Positions 24,100 to 32,976 are shown, numbered from the stretch's first letter. The stretch: 41,231 nucleotides of DNA from Methanoculleus sp. MH98A (GCF_000691865.1 NZ_JMIO01000058.1:1-41231); one strand, 5' to 3'. Program-made: numbers and translations. The notes: generated by a model not told the origin, from the sequence alone.

Positions 24100-25677
24100 A
24101 TGGCTGAACAACAGATGGGATCGGTGCTGGAGACCCGGCCGGGACGGGAGGAGACGGTGAACCTGATGCGTGCGCACGACATCCGGGACATCAAGGTGCG
24201 CAACCCGGAAGGAGAGAACCTCGGCGACATCAGCGATATCGCGATAGACCGCGATAGCGGCTGCATCACATACGCCGTGCTCTCCTACGGCGGGATCCTC
24301 GGATTCGGCGAGAAACATTTCGCCATTCCCTGGGAGGCGGTTCGCACCCGCCCGGGGGAGAGGAGTGCTATCGTGGATGCTGATAAACAGACGCTGGACA
24401 GTTCTCCCGGGTTTTCCCGGGACAGGATGCCGCACGAAGCGAACTGGAGCCTGGTCAGGACACCATCCCCGGCTCGTGCGGCAACGGAGCCCGCGGCCCC
24501 GGTAACGGAGAGGGAAGTTCCGCCGTCCCGGGAGGCGGGTACGGCTGCAGCAGCGGCCACCGGCGCAGCAGTGACAGGCGCAACGGCACCTGCGGAGCCG
24601 ACGCCCCCGGGCAGGGAGAGGGTCGTTCCGACGCCTCCGCCCGTTCAGACGGTCGCACGCGGCTGGGGAGAGCAGCCGGCGGAGCAGCCCGTCGAGGAGC
24701 GGCCGGTGATGACGGAAGGCCCGCCACCCACGGGGACCGGCGTCAGAGAGGTCAGGAGGGAGCGGATAGTCGAAACCGCGCCCCGCGAGACCGTCGTCGA
24801 GGAGGTTCGGAGAGAACCGCCGGCCGCGATGGAGACCCGGCCGGTAACGGAGGCCGAACGATCGCTTATGACTCCGGGGCCTTCCGCCGGGCATCTCTCG
24901 GCCGCCGGCCTGCAGGTCTATCTTGCGGGGATGAACTACCCGTCAGGCAAACAGGACCTGATCAGCCATGCCCGGCAGCGCGATGCGCCGCAGAGCGTGA
25001 TCACGGCACTTGAGAACTTCAACGACCGGACGTACCGGTCCGCTGCCGACGTGAGCGCGGAGTTCGGCAGCGAAGCCCGCACCCGGCAGCCGACCGGAAT
25101 CGAGACGCCTGCCAGAGAGATTCGCGAGACCAGGATGGAGGAGGTTCGCGAGGAGGCACCGGCATCACGGAAGACGGTGCCGCCCCGCACCCATCTCTCC
25201 GCCGCCGACCTGCAGGTCTATCTCAAGGGCATGGATTACCCGGCGGGCAGGCAGGACCTCATGACCCACGCCCGAAAGAACAACGCCCCACAAGACGTGA
25301 TTACGGCGATCGAGGGCTTCTCCGACCGGAAATACCAGTCGGCCGCCGACGTAAGCGCGGAGTTCGGGAGAGAGGTCCGCGGAGAACAGCCGACCGGGAT
25401 GGAGACGCGGCGGGAACCCGGGGTCAGTGCGGAGGGTGTCGGGAGAGAGGAGCGGCCCGAGACCCGGACGAGAGCGCCTTCCCTCACCCACCTCTCCGCC
25501 GCCGATCTGCAGGTCTACCTCAAGGACATGGACTACCCGGCAGGCAAACAGGACATCGTCGCCCAGGCACGGAAGAACAATGCCCCACAGGACGTGATCA
25601 CGACGATCGAGGGGTTCTCCGATCGGACATACCGGTCCGCCGCCGACGTGAGTTCGGAGTTCGGAAAGTTCAGGTGA
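24100..25677 (+). CDS. PRC-barrel protein with three DUF2795 repeats
   Basis: The 525-residue protein has an N-terminal PRC-barrel (about 20-105; IRDIKVRNPEGENLGDISD, YGGILGFGEKHFAIPW). A Pro/Ala/Glu/Arg-rich linker (about 110-260) follows, then three DUF2795 units of about 56 residues starting near 265, 364 and 464. Each unit begins HLSAA(D/G)LQVYL and ends (Y)(R/Q)SAADVS(A/S)EFG. The units are separated by charged spacers of about 45 residues. DUF2795 proteins occur in stress- and envelope-related contexts; no reaction is known. The linker segment PRETVVEEVRREPPAA and the first repeat are nearly identical to the neighbour at 25880, showing a recent tandem duplication or gene conversion. Confidence 0.88.
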   Translation: MAEQQMGSVLETRPGREETVNLMRAHDIRDIKVRNPEGENLGDISDIAIDRDSGCITYAVLSYGGILGFGEKHFAIPWEAVRTRPGERSAIVDADKQTLDSSPGFSRDRMPHEANWSLVRTPSPARAATEPAAPVTEREVPPSREAGTAAAAATGAAVTGATAPAEPTPPGRERVVPTPPPVQTVARGWGEQPAEQPVEERPVMTEGPPPTGTGVREVRRERIVETAPRETVVEEVRREPPAAMETRPVTEAERSLMTPGPSAGHLSAAGLQVYLAGMNYPSGKQDLISHARQRDAPQSVITALENFNDRTYRSAADVSAEFGSEARTRQPTGIETPAREIRETRMEEVREEAPASRKTVPPRTHLSAADLQVYLKGMDYPAGRQDLMTHARKNNAPQDVITAIEGFSDRKYQSAADVSAEFGREVRGEQPTGMETRREPGVSAEGVGREERPETRTRAPSLTHLSAADLQVYLKDMDYPAGKQDIVAQARKNNAPQDVITTIEGFSDRTYRSAADVSSEFGKFR

Positions 25678-25879
25678 CGGGGGCTGAACCCCGCTGGAGG
25701 CGGGAGCCGGGAAACACCCCTCCCAGCCTCCCCCGCATGCCCATTTTACGGCGGAGAACGCTTCGCCGGTACCCCGGTACCGGAACCGGGGAACTGTTAA
25801 ATAGTCACAACACGCATCGCCCGCTCTGCGCGAAGGTGAAGATCGCCTTCGAATGCACGCCAGGGGTATGGTGGTTGCA

Positions 25880-27034
25880 ATGGCTGAAACGATTCTGGAG
25901 CAGCGGGTGCGGAGGACGGAGGGGCACGATTTCTTCTCATCCGAAGATGTCGTGGGGAAGCGGGTGAAGAACCCGGAAGGCTATGATCTCGGCGAGATCT
26001 CGAGCCTGCGGGTCGGCCTGCCCACGGGAAAAGTGGCGTATGCGGTGCTCAGGACGGGCGGCATGTTCGGCCTCGGAGCGAAGCACTTCGCGATTCCCAT
26101 CGAGGCCATGGTCTACCGGCCGGGGGACGATGTCTTCGTGGTGAACATCAGCAAGTACCGGCTCGAGAACGAACCCGGGTTCTCGGAGGGCGATTGGCCG
26201 AGAGAAGCGAACTGGAGCTTGATCGAGTCAAGACGCCCCATGGGCCCACCGAGCCAGGAGGAGGCCCGGGCGGTGACCCGGACGGAGGCGCCGCCCCGCG
26301 AGGTCGTCACGACGGAGCGGGTGGAGGTGCGGGAGCGAGCACCCCGGGAAGGGATGGCGATACGAGCCGAGGAGGTGGAAGCCCGGCCGGTGACGGAGGC
26401 TCGTGCTCCGACGCTCGAGCCCGCGATGAAGGCCGAGGACGTGGAAAAGGGCAGGGTCGAGACGGCGGTGTCCGGTGCCGGGACCGCGCCCCGCGAGACC
26501 GTCGTCGAGGAGGTCAGGAGAGAGCCGCCGGCCGCGACGGAGGCCGAACGGCCCACGACGACGACGGGACCGGCTCCCGGGCACCTCTCGGCCGCCGGCC
26601 TGCAGGTCTATCTTGCGGGCATGAACTACCCGGCAGGGAGGCAGGATCTTATAACCCACGCCCGGCAGCGCGACGCGCCGCAGAGCGTGCTCACGACGCT
26701 CGAAGGATTTCCCGACCGGACGTACCGGTCGGCTGCCGATGTCAGCGCGGAGTTCGGCGGCGAGGCCCGCACACGGCAGCCGACCGGAATCGAGACGCCT
26801 GCCGGGCGGGGTCGCGAGACCGGGACAGGAGCGCCGTCTCTTGCGCACCTCTCGGCTGCCGACCTGCAGGCCTACCTCAAGGGCATAGACTACCCGGCGG
26901 GCAGGCAGGACCTCATAACCCACGCCCGGAAGAACGATGCGCCGGAGACCGTGATCGCGGCGTTCGAGCGGTTCGAGGACAGGAAATATCATTCTGCCGC
27001 CGACGTGAGCACGGAGTTCGGGAAGGCCAGGTAG
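25880..27034 (+). CDS. PRC-barrel protein with two DUF2795 repeats (paralogue)
   Basis: The 384-residue paralogue of the upstream gene has a PRC-barrel (about 25-95; GKRVKNPEGYDLGEISSL, RTGGMFGLGAKHFAIP) and a charged linker. Two DUF2795 units start near 234 and 323 (GHLSAAGLQVYLAGMNYP, AHLSAADLQAYLKGIDYP). It has one repeat fewer than its neighbour. The start MAETILEQR at 25880 is chosen by analogy with MAEQQMG and because GGTGG lies five bases before it; starts at 25868 or 25853 are possible. A TATA-like TGTTAAATAGTC at about 25795-25806 gives it a separate promoter. A T8 terminator follows at 27041. Confidence 0.87.
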   Translation: MAETILEQRVRRTEGHDFFSSEDVVGKRVKNPEGYDLGEISSLRVGLPTGKVAYAVLRTGGMFGLGAKHFAIPIEAMVYRPGDDVFVVNISKYRLENEPGFSEGDWPREANWSLIESRRPMGPPSQEEARAVTRTEAPPREVVTTERVEVRERAPREGMAIRAEEVEARPVTEARAPTLEPAMKAEDVEKGRVETAVSGAGTAPRETVVEEVRREPPAATEAERPTTTTGPAPGHLSAAGLQVYLAGMNYPAGRQDLITHARQRDAPQSVLTTLEGFPDRTYRSAADVSAEFGGEARTRQPTGIETPAGRGRETGTGAPSLAHLSAADLQAYLKGIDYPAGRQDLITHARKNDAPETVIAAFERFEDRKYHSAADVSTEFGKAR

Positions 27035-27040
27035 CCCTAC

Positions 27041-27053
27041 TTTTTTTTCAAAA
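27041..27053. terminator. Bidirectional oligo-T/oligo-A terminator
   Basis: Between two convergent genes the plus strand reads CTTTTTTTTCAAAAACC. The T8 run ends plus-strand transcription and the A5 run gives T5 on the minus strand. Confidence 0.6.
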
Positions 27054-27066
27054 ACCGGATCGGCAG

Positions 27067-28269
27067 TTACGGGAAAAGATTCGTCTGGATTGTCTCCCGT
27101 TCACTGAATATGAGATAGCGCGCGGCGGCCTTCCCCCGGATACCGGCACGCGCAAGGTCGGCCGGGCCGGTGAACGGCCGCACTCTCCGCAGGCTGAGGA
27201 TCCGGTCCGCGGCCTTCGGCCCGATCCCGGGAACGCGGAGGAGGTCGTGGCGCGGGGCGAGGTTGACGTCCACCGGTGCGCTCCCGGTCGCAAGAACGAC
27301 TTTCGGGTCGCGGTTCGGGAAGAACCCCTCTTCGTCGAGGGCAGCCCGGAGTTCGTCGGCCGTGATCCCGTAGTCCCGGAGCAGGTAGTCGGCCTGGTAC
27401 CACCGCCGCGCCCGCCATGCCGGCGTATCGGGGTGCGATGCAAGGGGAGTCCGGGGGAGGGAGCGGAACGCCGAGAAGTAGACCCGGGAAGGCCGGACCC
27501 GCCGGTACTGGTCGGCGAGGCAGGAGAGGATCTCCGCGTCGGTCTCGTCCGCGGCCCCGACGACGAATTGCGTGGTGTGGCCGCCGGGCTTCTCCTCCGC
27601 CACCCACGACTGGCGTTTCAGGATGTCCTGCCGGTAGTCCTTCACCCCGGCAATGCCCCCGAGGCGGTCGGGGGACGTCGTCTCCAAATTGATGCTGATC
27701 CGGTCGGCCACGCGGGCGGCGTCGTGGATATCCGCCCGGGTTGCGCCGGGAAGGATCTTCAGGTGAAGGTAGCCGCCGTAACCCCGGCGGCGCAGGATCT
27801 CCCCCGTCTCCACGAGATCGTGCATCACATAGTCGACGTCCCGGGGGATGCCGGAACTCAGGAAGAGTCCCTCAACGAGCCCGTCCCGCCAGAGGCGGAA
27901 GAAGGTGTCGGCGAACTCCCGGGGGGAGAAACTTACCGGCTCCCGCTGGAGACGGACGGGGCAGTAGGCGCAGTCGTAGGAGCAGGTGCCGTTGAGAAGC
28001 ATCTTGAGCATCCGCCCGCACCCGCCCGTCCGGCGGTTGTAGGAGATATAGGGGGCGATCACGGTTCGCGCATTCGGGTCTTCGAGACCGTCAGGGGTTT
28101 CTTGGGATGCACGAAGGGTATCGAGCGGAACGGGCAGAATTTCCGGCGTTGGAGAGACCTCTCTGGTCTCGACCGCGACCGGGAGGAGTTGAAGGCACTC
28201 ACCCGGGCTGCAGATGTCGAACCGCCCGGCAGCGGTGAGATAGGTGAGTTTCTGCTCCGCAACGGACAT
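27067..28269 (-). CDS. Putative DNA modification/repair radical SAM protein
   Basis: The 400-residue protein fits the TIGR03916-type family. It starts MSVAEQKLTYLTAAGRFDIC and has the radical SAM motif GTCSYDCAYCPVR (C-x3-C-x2-C near 104-111). FLSSGIPRDVDYVMHDLVET and INLETTSPDRLGGIAG follow. The C-terminal helix-hairpin-helix is DLLRVPGIGPKAADRILSLR. The family is assigned a role in DNA modification or repair from domain content and from frequent linkage to a uracil-DNA-glycosylase-like DUF4130 partner, which is not next to it here. A longer frame from GTG 28368 exists, but MSVAEQKL matches the usual family start and leaves room for the promoter of the divergent gene. Confidence 0.88.
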   Translation of the reverse strand: MSVAEQKLTYLTAAGRFDICSPGECLQLLPVAVETREVSPTPEILPVPLDTLRASQETPDGLEDPNARTVIAPYISYNRRTGGCGRMLKMLLNGTCSYDCAYCPVRLQREPVSFSPREFADTFFRLWRDGLVEGLFLSSGIPRDVDYVMHDLVETGEILRRRGYGGYLHLKILPGATRADIHDAARVADRISINLETTSPDRLGGIAGVKDYRQDILKRQSWVAEEKPGGHTTQFVVGAADETDAEILSCLADQYRRVRPSRVYFSAFRSLPRTPLASHPDTPAWRARRWYQADYLLRDYGITADELRAALDEEGFFPNRDPKVVLATGSAPVDVNLAPRHDLLRVPGIGPKAADRILSLRRVRPFTGPADLARAGIRGKAAARYLIFSERETIQTNLFP

Positions 28270-28397
28270 ACCGGAAGCATCGGCCCGCGAGTAAAAGAGC
28301 CTGTTCCGCGGAGGGTGAAAGTGTCCGGGAGCGGTTTCCTCTTCCGGGGAAAGAGATATGACCTCCACCGGACTCTATCATCGCGAGGAGAGAGGAG

Positions 28398-29609
28398 ATG
28401 AAGGGTCGGCCCGAATACGATGCGGTCGTCGTCGGCGGCGGACCCGCCGGGAGCACCGCCGCCTGCCTGCTCGCGGAGGCCGGACACAGCGTGGCGCTCC
28501 TCGAGCGGCGGACATATCCGCGGAACAAGGTCTGCGGAGGGTGCCTCAGCCAGAAAACCGTCCGGTTTCTCGACCGGGTCTTCTCCCTCCCGGTTCCCGC
28601 GCTCCGGCAGGCAGGGCTGCTCGACTTCACCGGGACGGGGTACGCGCTCTACATCGGGAGCAGGCGCATCTTCGCCGAAGACCTGGAGGAGCCGGTCTAC
28701 TTCACCGGCAGGGAACGCTACGACGCTTTTCTTGCAGGGATGGCGGCACGGGCAGGGGCGGAAGTCCACACGGGCGCGGAAGCGGCAGGGATCGACCACG
28801 CCCGCCGGACCGTCACGACGTCGGACGGCGACCGGTATTCCGCCCGGGTCATCATCGGGGCGGACGGGGTTCACAGCCGGGTCAGACGCACCCTCCCACA
28901 GAGCGTCGTCGACAGGAAGCGGTGGCAAAACAACCTCGGGTGGACGCTGGAACTTGCGATCCCCCGCAGGGAGGCGGAGACGCTCGTAAACGAGGACGGG
29001 CCGATCCGCCTGGATGACGGCCTCGCCACGCCCCACCTGATCCTTGCCGCCTGCCGGTGGGGCTACGGGTGGGTCTTCCCGAACAGGGAGGCGATCATCG
29101 TGGGGATCGGGGGGCTGTTATCGGCAAACGGTGGCAATCTCCGCGATAAGTTCGAAGCGTTCCTCAAGTCCGTCGGGCTCTCCGCGTTCGCTGCCCGGAA
29201 ACCGGCTGGATACCTCCTGCCGCTCGGGAACTACATCCCCTCCCCGGCCCACGAGGGGACGGTTCTCGTCGGCGACGCAGGCGGGTTTACGGGCCCGCTC
29301 CTTGGGGAGGGGATCTTCTACGCCCACCGGACGGCGGAACTCGCCGCCCACGCCGCCGACCGCCACCTTACCGCCGGAGCACCGCTCGCCGCGACCTATA
29401 CCGCCCTCCTCCGCCGGCGCCTCATCCCCGAACTGCGGGCGGAGACGGCGCTCCGGAACTTCGTCTACCACTGCCTCGACGCCCGGATGCATGCACCGCT
29501 CGCGGCGTTCATGCGGGCGACGAACACCCTGGTCATCGACGCAGTGCAGGGCACCCGGTCATTTCGGGGGTTTTTGCGTGACGACGACCTCCATTCCGGT
29601 GTGTGGTGA
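28398..29609 (+). CDS. Geranylgeranyl reductase family FAD-dependent oxidoreductase
   Basis: These enzymes saturate isoprenoid double bonds, in archaea those of the membrane lipids. The 403-residue protein has the FAD-binding VVVGGGPAGSTAACLLAEAG (near 10-29), the family signature PRNKVCGGCLSQKT (near 41-54), the second dinucleotide motif VIIGADGVHSRVRR and GDAGGFTGPLLGEGIFYA (near 290). The start ATG at 28398 has GAGGAGAGAGGAG just upstream. Archaea commonly have several paralogues of this family, so the exact substrate is open. The TGA stop (29607-29609) overlaps the first base of a hairpin repeat array. Confidence 0.9.
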   Translation: MKGRPEYDAVVVGGGPAGSTAACLLAEAGHSVALLERRTYPRNKVCGGCLSQKTVRFLDRVFSLPVPALRQAGLLDFTGTGYALYIGSRRIFAEDLEEPVYFTGRERYDAFLAGMAARAGAEVHTGAEAAGIDHARRTVTTSDGDRYSARVIIGADGVHSRVRRTLPQSVVDRKRWQNNLGWTLELAIPRREAETLVNEDGPIRLDDGLATPHLILAACRWGYGWVFPNREAIIVGIGGLLSANGGNLRDKFEAFLKSVGLSAFAARKPAGYLLPLGNYIPSPAHEGTVLVGDAGGFTGPLLGEGIFYAHRTAELAAHAADRHLTAGAPLAATYTALLRRRLIPELRAETALRNFVYHCLDARMHAPLAAFMRATNTLVIDAVQGTRSFRGFLRDDDLHSGVW

Positions 29610-29743
29610 ACGACTCCCCCGCAGGGGGAGGAGTTCGAGAAAATGCGAAGCATTTTCGAGTAACGACGTTCCTGAAGCGTGTGACGTTCCGCAGGGCCGG
29701 AGTTCAAGCACCGAAGGTGCGAGTAACGACTCCCCCGCAGAGC
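29609..29743. repeat. Hairpin-module array
   Basis: The array begins at the last base of a stop codon. In order: AACGAC (29609-29614), hairpin TCCCCCGCAGGGGGA, GGAGTTCGAG, hairpin AAAATGCGAAGCATTTT (29640-29656), CGAG-T-AACGAC (29657-29667), a degenerate hairpin segment, GGAGTTCAAG, hairpin CACCGAAGGTG (29709-29719), CGAG-T-AACGAC, and a truncated first hairpin TCCCCCGCAGAGC. The same module order recurs at 35791-35834 and, inverted, at 13489-13536 and 35932-35975. Different copies keep self-complementary arms with different bases. It fills most of the gap to the glycosidase gene. Confidence 0.8.
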
Positions 29744-29791
29744 AGTCCGGCGGATACCATTATCCATCCATACGTCCAGAACGCCGCAGTC

Positions 29792-31273
29792 ATGAACACC
29801 CCACGCCACCCCGCCCTCTACGAGGTCAACGCCCGCGTCCTGCTCCGCCACCTCGCGAGGATCGCCGGGCGCCGCCTCACGCTCGACGACATCCCCGATT
29901 CCCGGCTCGCGGAACTGGCCGGGTGCGGCTTCTCCTGGGTCTACCTCATGGGAGCCTGGGAGACCGGGGAAGCCGGGCGCCGGGTCTCCCGCTCGAACGC
30001 GCAATGGCTCGCCGGGTACCGGTGTCTGCTCCCCGATCTTAGCGAGGAGGATATCTGCGGCTCCCCCTTTGCCGTTGCCGGCTACTTCCTCCACCCCGAC
30101 CTCGGGGAGCCGGAGGCACTCCCCCGGTTCCGCGAGCGCCTGCACCGGCACGGGATCCGCCTGATGCTCGACTTCGTCCCGAACCACACCGCACCCGACC
30201 ACCCCTGGGTGCAGGATCGCCCGGACTACTACATCCACGGCACGGAGGAGGAACTCGCCCGCCGGCCGCAGGAGTTCATCGGGGTTAACCTTCCCGGCGG
30301 CCCGGCCGTCCTCGCCCACGGCCGGGACCCCTACTCCGGCGGCTGGCCCGACACCCTGCAGCTCGATTACGGCAATCCGGCCTTGCAGGAGGCGATGATC
30401 GCCGAACTGCAGAGGGTCGCGGGGCAGTGCGACGGTCTCCGGTGCGACATGGCGATGCTCGTCCTCCCGGAGATCTTCCGGCGGACCTGGGGGCGGGAGA
30501 CGGAACCCTTCTGGCCCCGCGCAATCGAAAGCGTCCACAAAGAGCACCCCGGGTTTACCTTCGTGGCGGAGGTTTACTGGGACCTCGAGTGGACGCTCCA
30601 GCAGCAGGGATTCGACTACACCTACGATAAACGCCTCTACGACCGGCTCCGGAACGGAGCGGCCCGGCCGGTGCGGGAGCATTTCCGTGCGGACCCGGAG
30701 TACCAGCAAAAGTCAGTCCGGTTCCTCGAGAACCACGACGAGAACCGGGCGGCGGCGGTCTTCCCGCCCGACCGCCACCGGGCAGCCGCCGTCCTCGCCT
30801 TCCTCTGCCCCGGTCTCCGGTTCATTCACCGGGGACAGGTTTCCGGGCGGCACAAGAAGATCCCCGTCCACCTCTGCCGCGGCCCGGAGGAGCCGGCCGA
30901 CCCGGCCATAGAAGAGTTCTACCGGCAGATCTTTGCCTGCCTGCGCCTGCCGGCGTTCCGGAACGGAGAGTGGCGGCTCCTCGACTGCACCCCCGCCTGG
31001 GAAGGGAACCCCTCCCACGACGGGTACATCGCCTTCGCCTGGGAGAGGGAGGAGGAGCGCTACATCGTCGCCGTCAACTACGCCCCCGACCGGGGCCAGT
31101 GCTACGTCCCGCTCCCCTGGGCGGACCTCGCGGGGAAGGAGGTCCGGCTCCGGGACCTCATGGGAGAGGCAACCTACGACCGGGACGGCGAGGGGCTCCT
31201 CTCGCCCGGACTCTACCTGGACATCCCCGGATGGGGCCGCCACGTCTTCGAGGTCGCTACAGAGGGAGAGTGA
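29792..31273 (+). CDS. GH13 (alpha-amylase family) glycosidase
   Basis: The 493-residue protein has the four conserved GH13 regions: LMLDFVPNHT (region I, near 124-133), GLRCDMAML (region II with the catalytic nucleophile Asp, near 217), FVAEVYWD (region III with the acid/base Glu, near 258) and RFLENHDENR (region IV, near 310-318). The C-terminal beta domain (about 400-493) follows. There is no signal peptide, so it acts in the cytoplasm, probably on glycogen-like or trehalose-type glucans; the exact substrate is not readable. The start at 29792 (MNTPRHPALYEVNARV) is chosen because the upstream in-frame sequence is the hairpin repeat. Confidence 0.92.
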   Translation: MNTPRHPALYEVNARVLLRHLARIAGRRLTLDDIPDSRLAELAGCGFSWVYLMGAWETGEAGRRVSRSNAQWLAGYRCLLPDLSEEDICGSPFAVAGYFLHPDLGEPEALPRFRERLHRHGIRLMLDFVPNHTAPDHPWVQDRPDYYIHGTEEELARRPQEFIGVNLPGGPAVLAHGRDPYSGGWPDTLQLDYGNPALQEAMIAELQRVAGQCDGLRCDMAMLVLPEIFRRTWGRETEPFWPRAIESVHKEHPGFTFVAEVYWDLEWTLQQQGFDYTYDKRLYDRLRNGAARPVREHFRADPEYQQKSVRFLENHDENRAAAVFPPDRHRAAAVLAFLCPGLRFIHRGQVSGRHKKIPVHLCRGPEEPADPAIEEFYRQIFACLRLPAFRNGEWRLLDCTPAWEGNPSHDGYIAFAWEREEERYIVAVNYAPDRGQCYVPLPWADLAGKEVRLRDLMGEATYDRDGEGLLSPGLYLDIPGWGRHVFEVATEGE

Positions 31274-31283
31274 CCGTTCCCCT

Positions 31284-31493
31284 TCAGGGGGACGGGGGGA
31301 TCTCCTCCACCGGGAACTGGACCTCGGTCAGGAGTTCCTCCTCCGGCACCTCGCCGGGATCGTTGAGATAGAGTTCCCGCGAGGGGCCGGCCGGCACGAG
31401 GCGGTGCTCGTTCATGTAGGAAAAGAGCCGCTCGTAAGCCTTCCCGACCCCGGGATAGGGGCCCGGGGGAGAGTTCCCGGCGCAGCGATGCAC
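31284..31493 (-). pseudogene. Remnant of a GyrI-like (AraC effector-binding) protein
   Basis: About 55 residues match the C-terminal third of GyrI-like small-molecule-binding proteins: PGPYPGVGKAYERLFSYMNE, ELYLNDPGEVPEEELLTEV and QFPVEE. The normal family length is about 150. The N-terminal two-thirds is absent: only about 50 bases separate this frame from the TPR gene on the same strand, and no frame there continues the domain. It is most simply a remnant left by a deletion. Expression as a short peptide from GTG 31493 cannot be excluded. Confidence 0.7.
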
Positions 31494-31541
31494 AGTTTGA
31501 CGGGTGCCGGCGTCAACCTTCCGAAACGATCCGGGGGCCCC

Positions 31542-32372
31542 TCACCACTTCTGGATGAGGGAGAGGAGCATTTTTCTGACCTGTGCGGTCAGCTCGCAGG
31601 AGGGATTTATCTCGAGCGCCTTGTCGGCGCACGCAAGCGCATGCCGGTACATGCCAAGGTGGTAGAGGACGCTGCACTTCATGCTCCACCCGGCGGCGTA
31701 CTTCGGGTCGATCGAGAGCACCTGATCGAAGCAATCGAGCGCTTTCCGGTACTCACCGAGCGCGTACAGGGCGCCGCCCTTCAGGCTCCAGACCCGAACG
31801 CTTCCGGGATCGTCGGCGACGGCACGGTCGTAACAGGCGATTGCCTCCTCGTGCCGGTGCCCGAGGAAGTGAGCGTAGCCGAGATCCGTCCAGGCCGCCA
31901 CGAAGTGAGGGTCGATCGCGAGAACGCGCTCGTAGCAGGCGACCGCGTCGTCCAGGCGGTGCATCGCGACGAAGACGCCGCTCCGGTTGTACCAGGCGAC
32001 CGCGGAGTCCGGGTTGAGTTCCACCGCACGGTCGTAGCAGGCGAGCGCCTCCTCGAGCCGGTTGCGGCGCCGGTGCAGCATCCCCCGGGAGACCCAGGCG
32101 GGAGCAAATCCCGGATCGATCGAGAGCGCTTTCTCCCAGCAGTCCAGTGCATCCTGGTCTCGCCCCAGGAGATCGAGAAAGACCCCTTTGTTGTTCCACA
32201 TCTTCACGTTTGCCGGGTCGGATTCGAGCACCCGGTCGAAACAATCGATTGCCTCGCCGAACCGTCCTTGCTGCGCAAGGGAGACGGCTTTTCTGCTCAC
32301 TGTGGAATCGGTGCAGGCGCCTTCCCGGCCTTCGGGTTCGCTCCTGCCGAAGAGTCTCTCTGTAATGCTCAT
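31542..32372 (-). CDS. Tetratricopeptide repeat protein
   Basis: The 276-residue product is a soluble helical scaffold with about seven consecutive 34-residue TPR units from residue 30 to the end. Typical units read WNNKGVFLDLLGRDQDALDC, AWYNRSGVFVAMHRLDDAV and AGWSMKCSVLYHLGMYRHAL, each with (L/I)DP or NP between helices. TPR proteins mediate protein-protein contacts; the partner is unknown. A TATA-like TTATAATATATG (about 32425-32414 on the minus strand) and GGGGGGA about 10 bases before ATG 32372 support the start; ATG 32381 is the alternative. Confidence 0.9.
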   Translation of the reverse strand: MSITERLFGRSEPEGREGACTDSTVSRKAVSLAQQGRFGEAIDCFDRVLESDPANVKMWNNKGVFLDLLGRDQDALDCWEKALSIDPGFAPAWVSRGMLHRRRNRLEEALACYDRAVELNPDSAVAWYNRSGVFVAMHRLDDAVACYERVLAIDPHFVAAWTDLGYAHFLGHRHEEAIACYDRAVADDPGSVRVWSLKGGALYALGEYRKALDCFDQVLSIDPKYAAGWSMKCSVLYHLGMYRHALACADKALEINPSCELTAQVRKMLLSLIQKW

Positions 32373-32490
32373 GCTGGACATTCCCCCCATGGTCACGCAA
32401 CTGGTAGCGCGCATATATTATAATCGTTACCCCTGCAGTCGGACCCGGCAGGTAGACCTGCGGGCTTTCGGGAGAGTCCTGTCGGGCGCG

Positions 32491-32922
32491 TCACTCCAAA
32501 CGACGCCGTGCTGCCGGAAGCACCCGCGACACCAGTCCGATCCCTCCCTCGCGGCGGAGCTCGGTATGCACCCGGGCATGGCAGATGCCGCAGAGCGTGA
32601 TGAGGTTTGACGGATCATCGTTCGTGGGATCGCGGTCGATATGGTGGATGTGGAGGTCTCGCTCGCCGCCGCAGACGGCGCACCGCTGCCCGTCGCGCTC
32701 AAGCACATCGCTACGCGTCTCCTTCCATCGCCGCAGGGTATACTTGTCCCGTGCCCGGATGGGAATCTCGAACCGTTCACAGTAGACGACGGTTCCGTCC
32801 CTCACGGCAAAAGGGCATTGGCGGCAGAGCCGGCGAAAACCGTTCCGGCCGGGATTATCTCCGCAGAGGGGAGGTTTTGAGCGGTCAAACGCGTCCAGAC
32901 TCAGTTGAAGGTCGGTGCTCAC
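32491..32922 (-). CDS. HNH endonuclease family protein
   Basis: This 143-residue protein ends in an HNH domain: CAVCGGERDLHIHHIDRDP, NLITLCGICHARVH. The two CxxC pairs bind structural zinc, and the HH plus Asn and His form the metal-dependent nuclease site. The N-terminal half has another Cys cluster (LCGDNPGRNGFRRLCRQCPF and YCERFE, near 20-50), suggesting a second zinc site. Small HNH proteins of this kind occur both as stand-alone nucleases and near mobile DNA. Neighbours give no restriction or phage context, so the target is unknown. Confidence 0.88.
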   Translation of the reverse strand: MSTDLQLSLDAFDRSKPPLCGDNPGRNGFRRLCRQCPFAVRDGTVVYCERFEIPIRARDKYTLRRWKETRSDVLERDGQRCAVCGGERDLHIHHIDRDPTNDDPSNLITLCGICHARVHTELRREGGIGLVSRVLPAARRRLE

Positions 32923-32976
32923 GATCAGAAGAAGGTGGGTCGCGGGACGGGATAAGGGGTGGGTTGTCCCCGCGGA

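Noticed and set aside
28269-28368. Extension of the DNA-repair radical SAM protein to GTG 28368
   Set aside because: The added 33 residues do not match the family start and would leave only 29 bases for the divergent promoter.
26194-28401. 735-codon plus-strand open frame
   Set aside because: It runs across a PRC-barrel gene and antisense to the radical SAM gene. It is low-complexity Arg/Gly/Asp text from third-position G/C bias.
29609-29743. CRISPR array
   Set aside because: Repeats are short hairpins in alternating order without uniform spacers, and no cas genes are present.
30933-32423. 496-codon plus-strand open frame
   Set aside because: It overlaps the glycosidase 3' end, the GyrI remnant and the whole TPR gene in antisense, with no domain.
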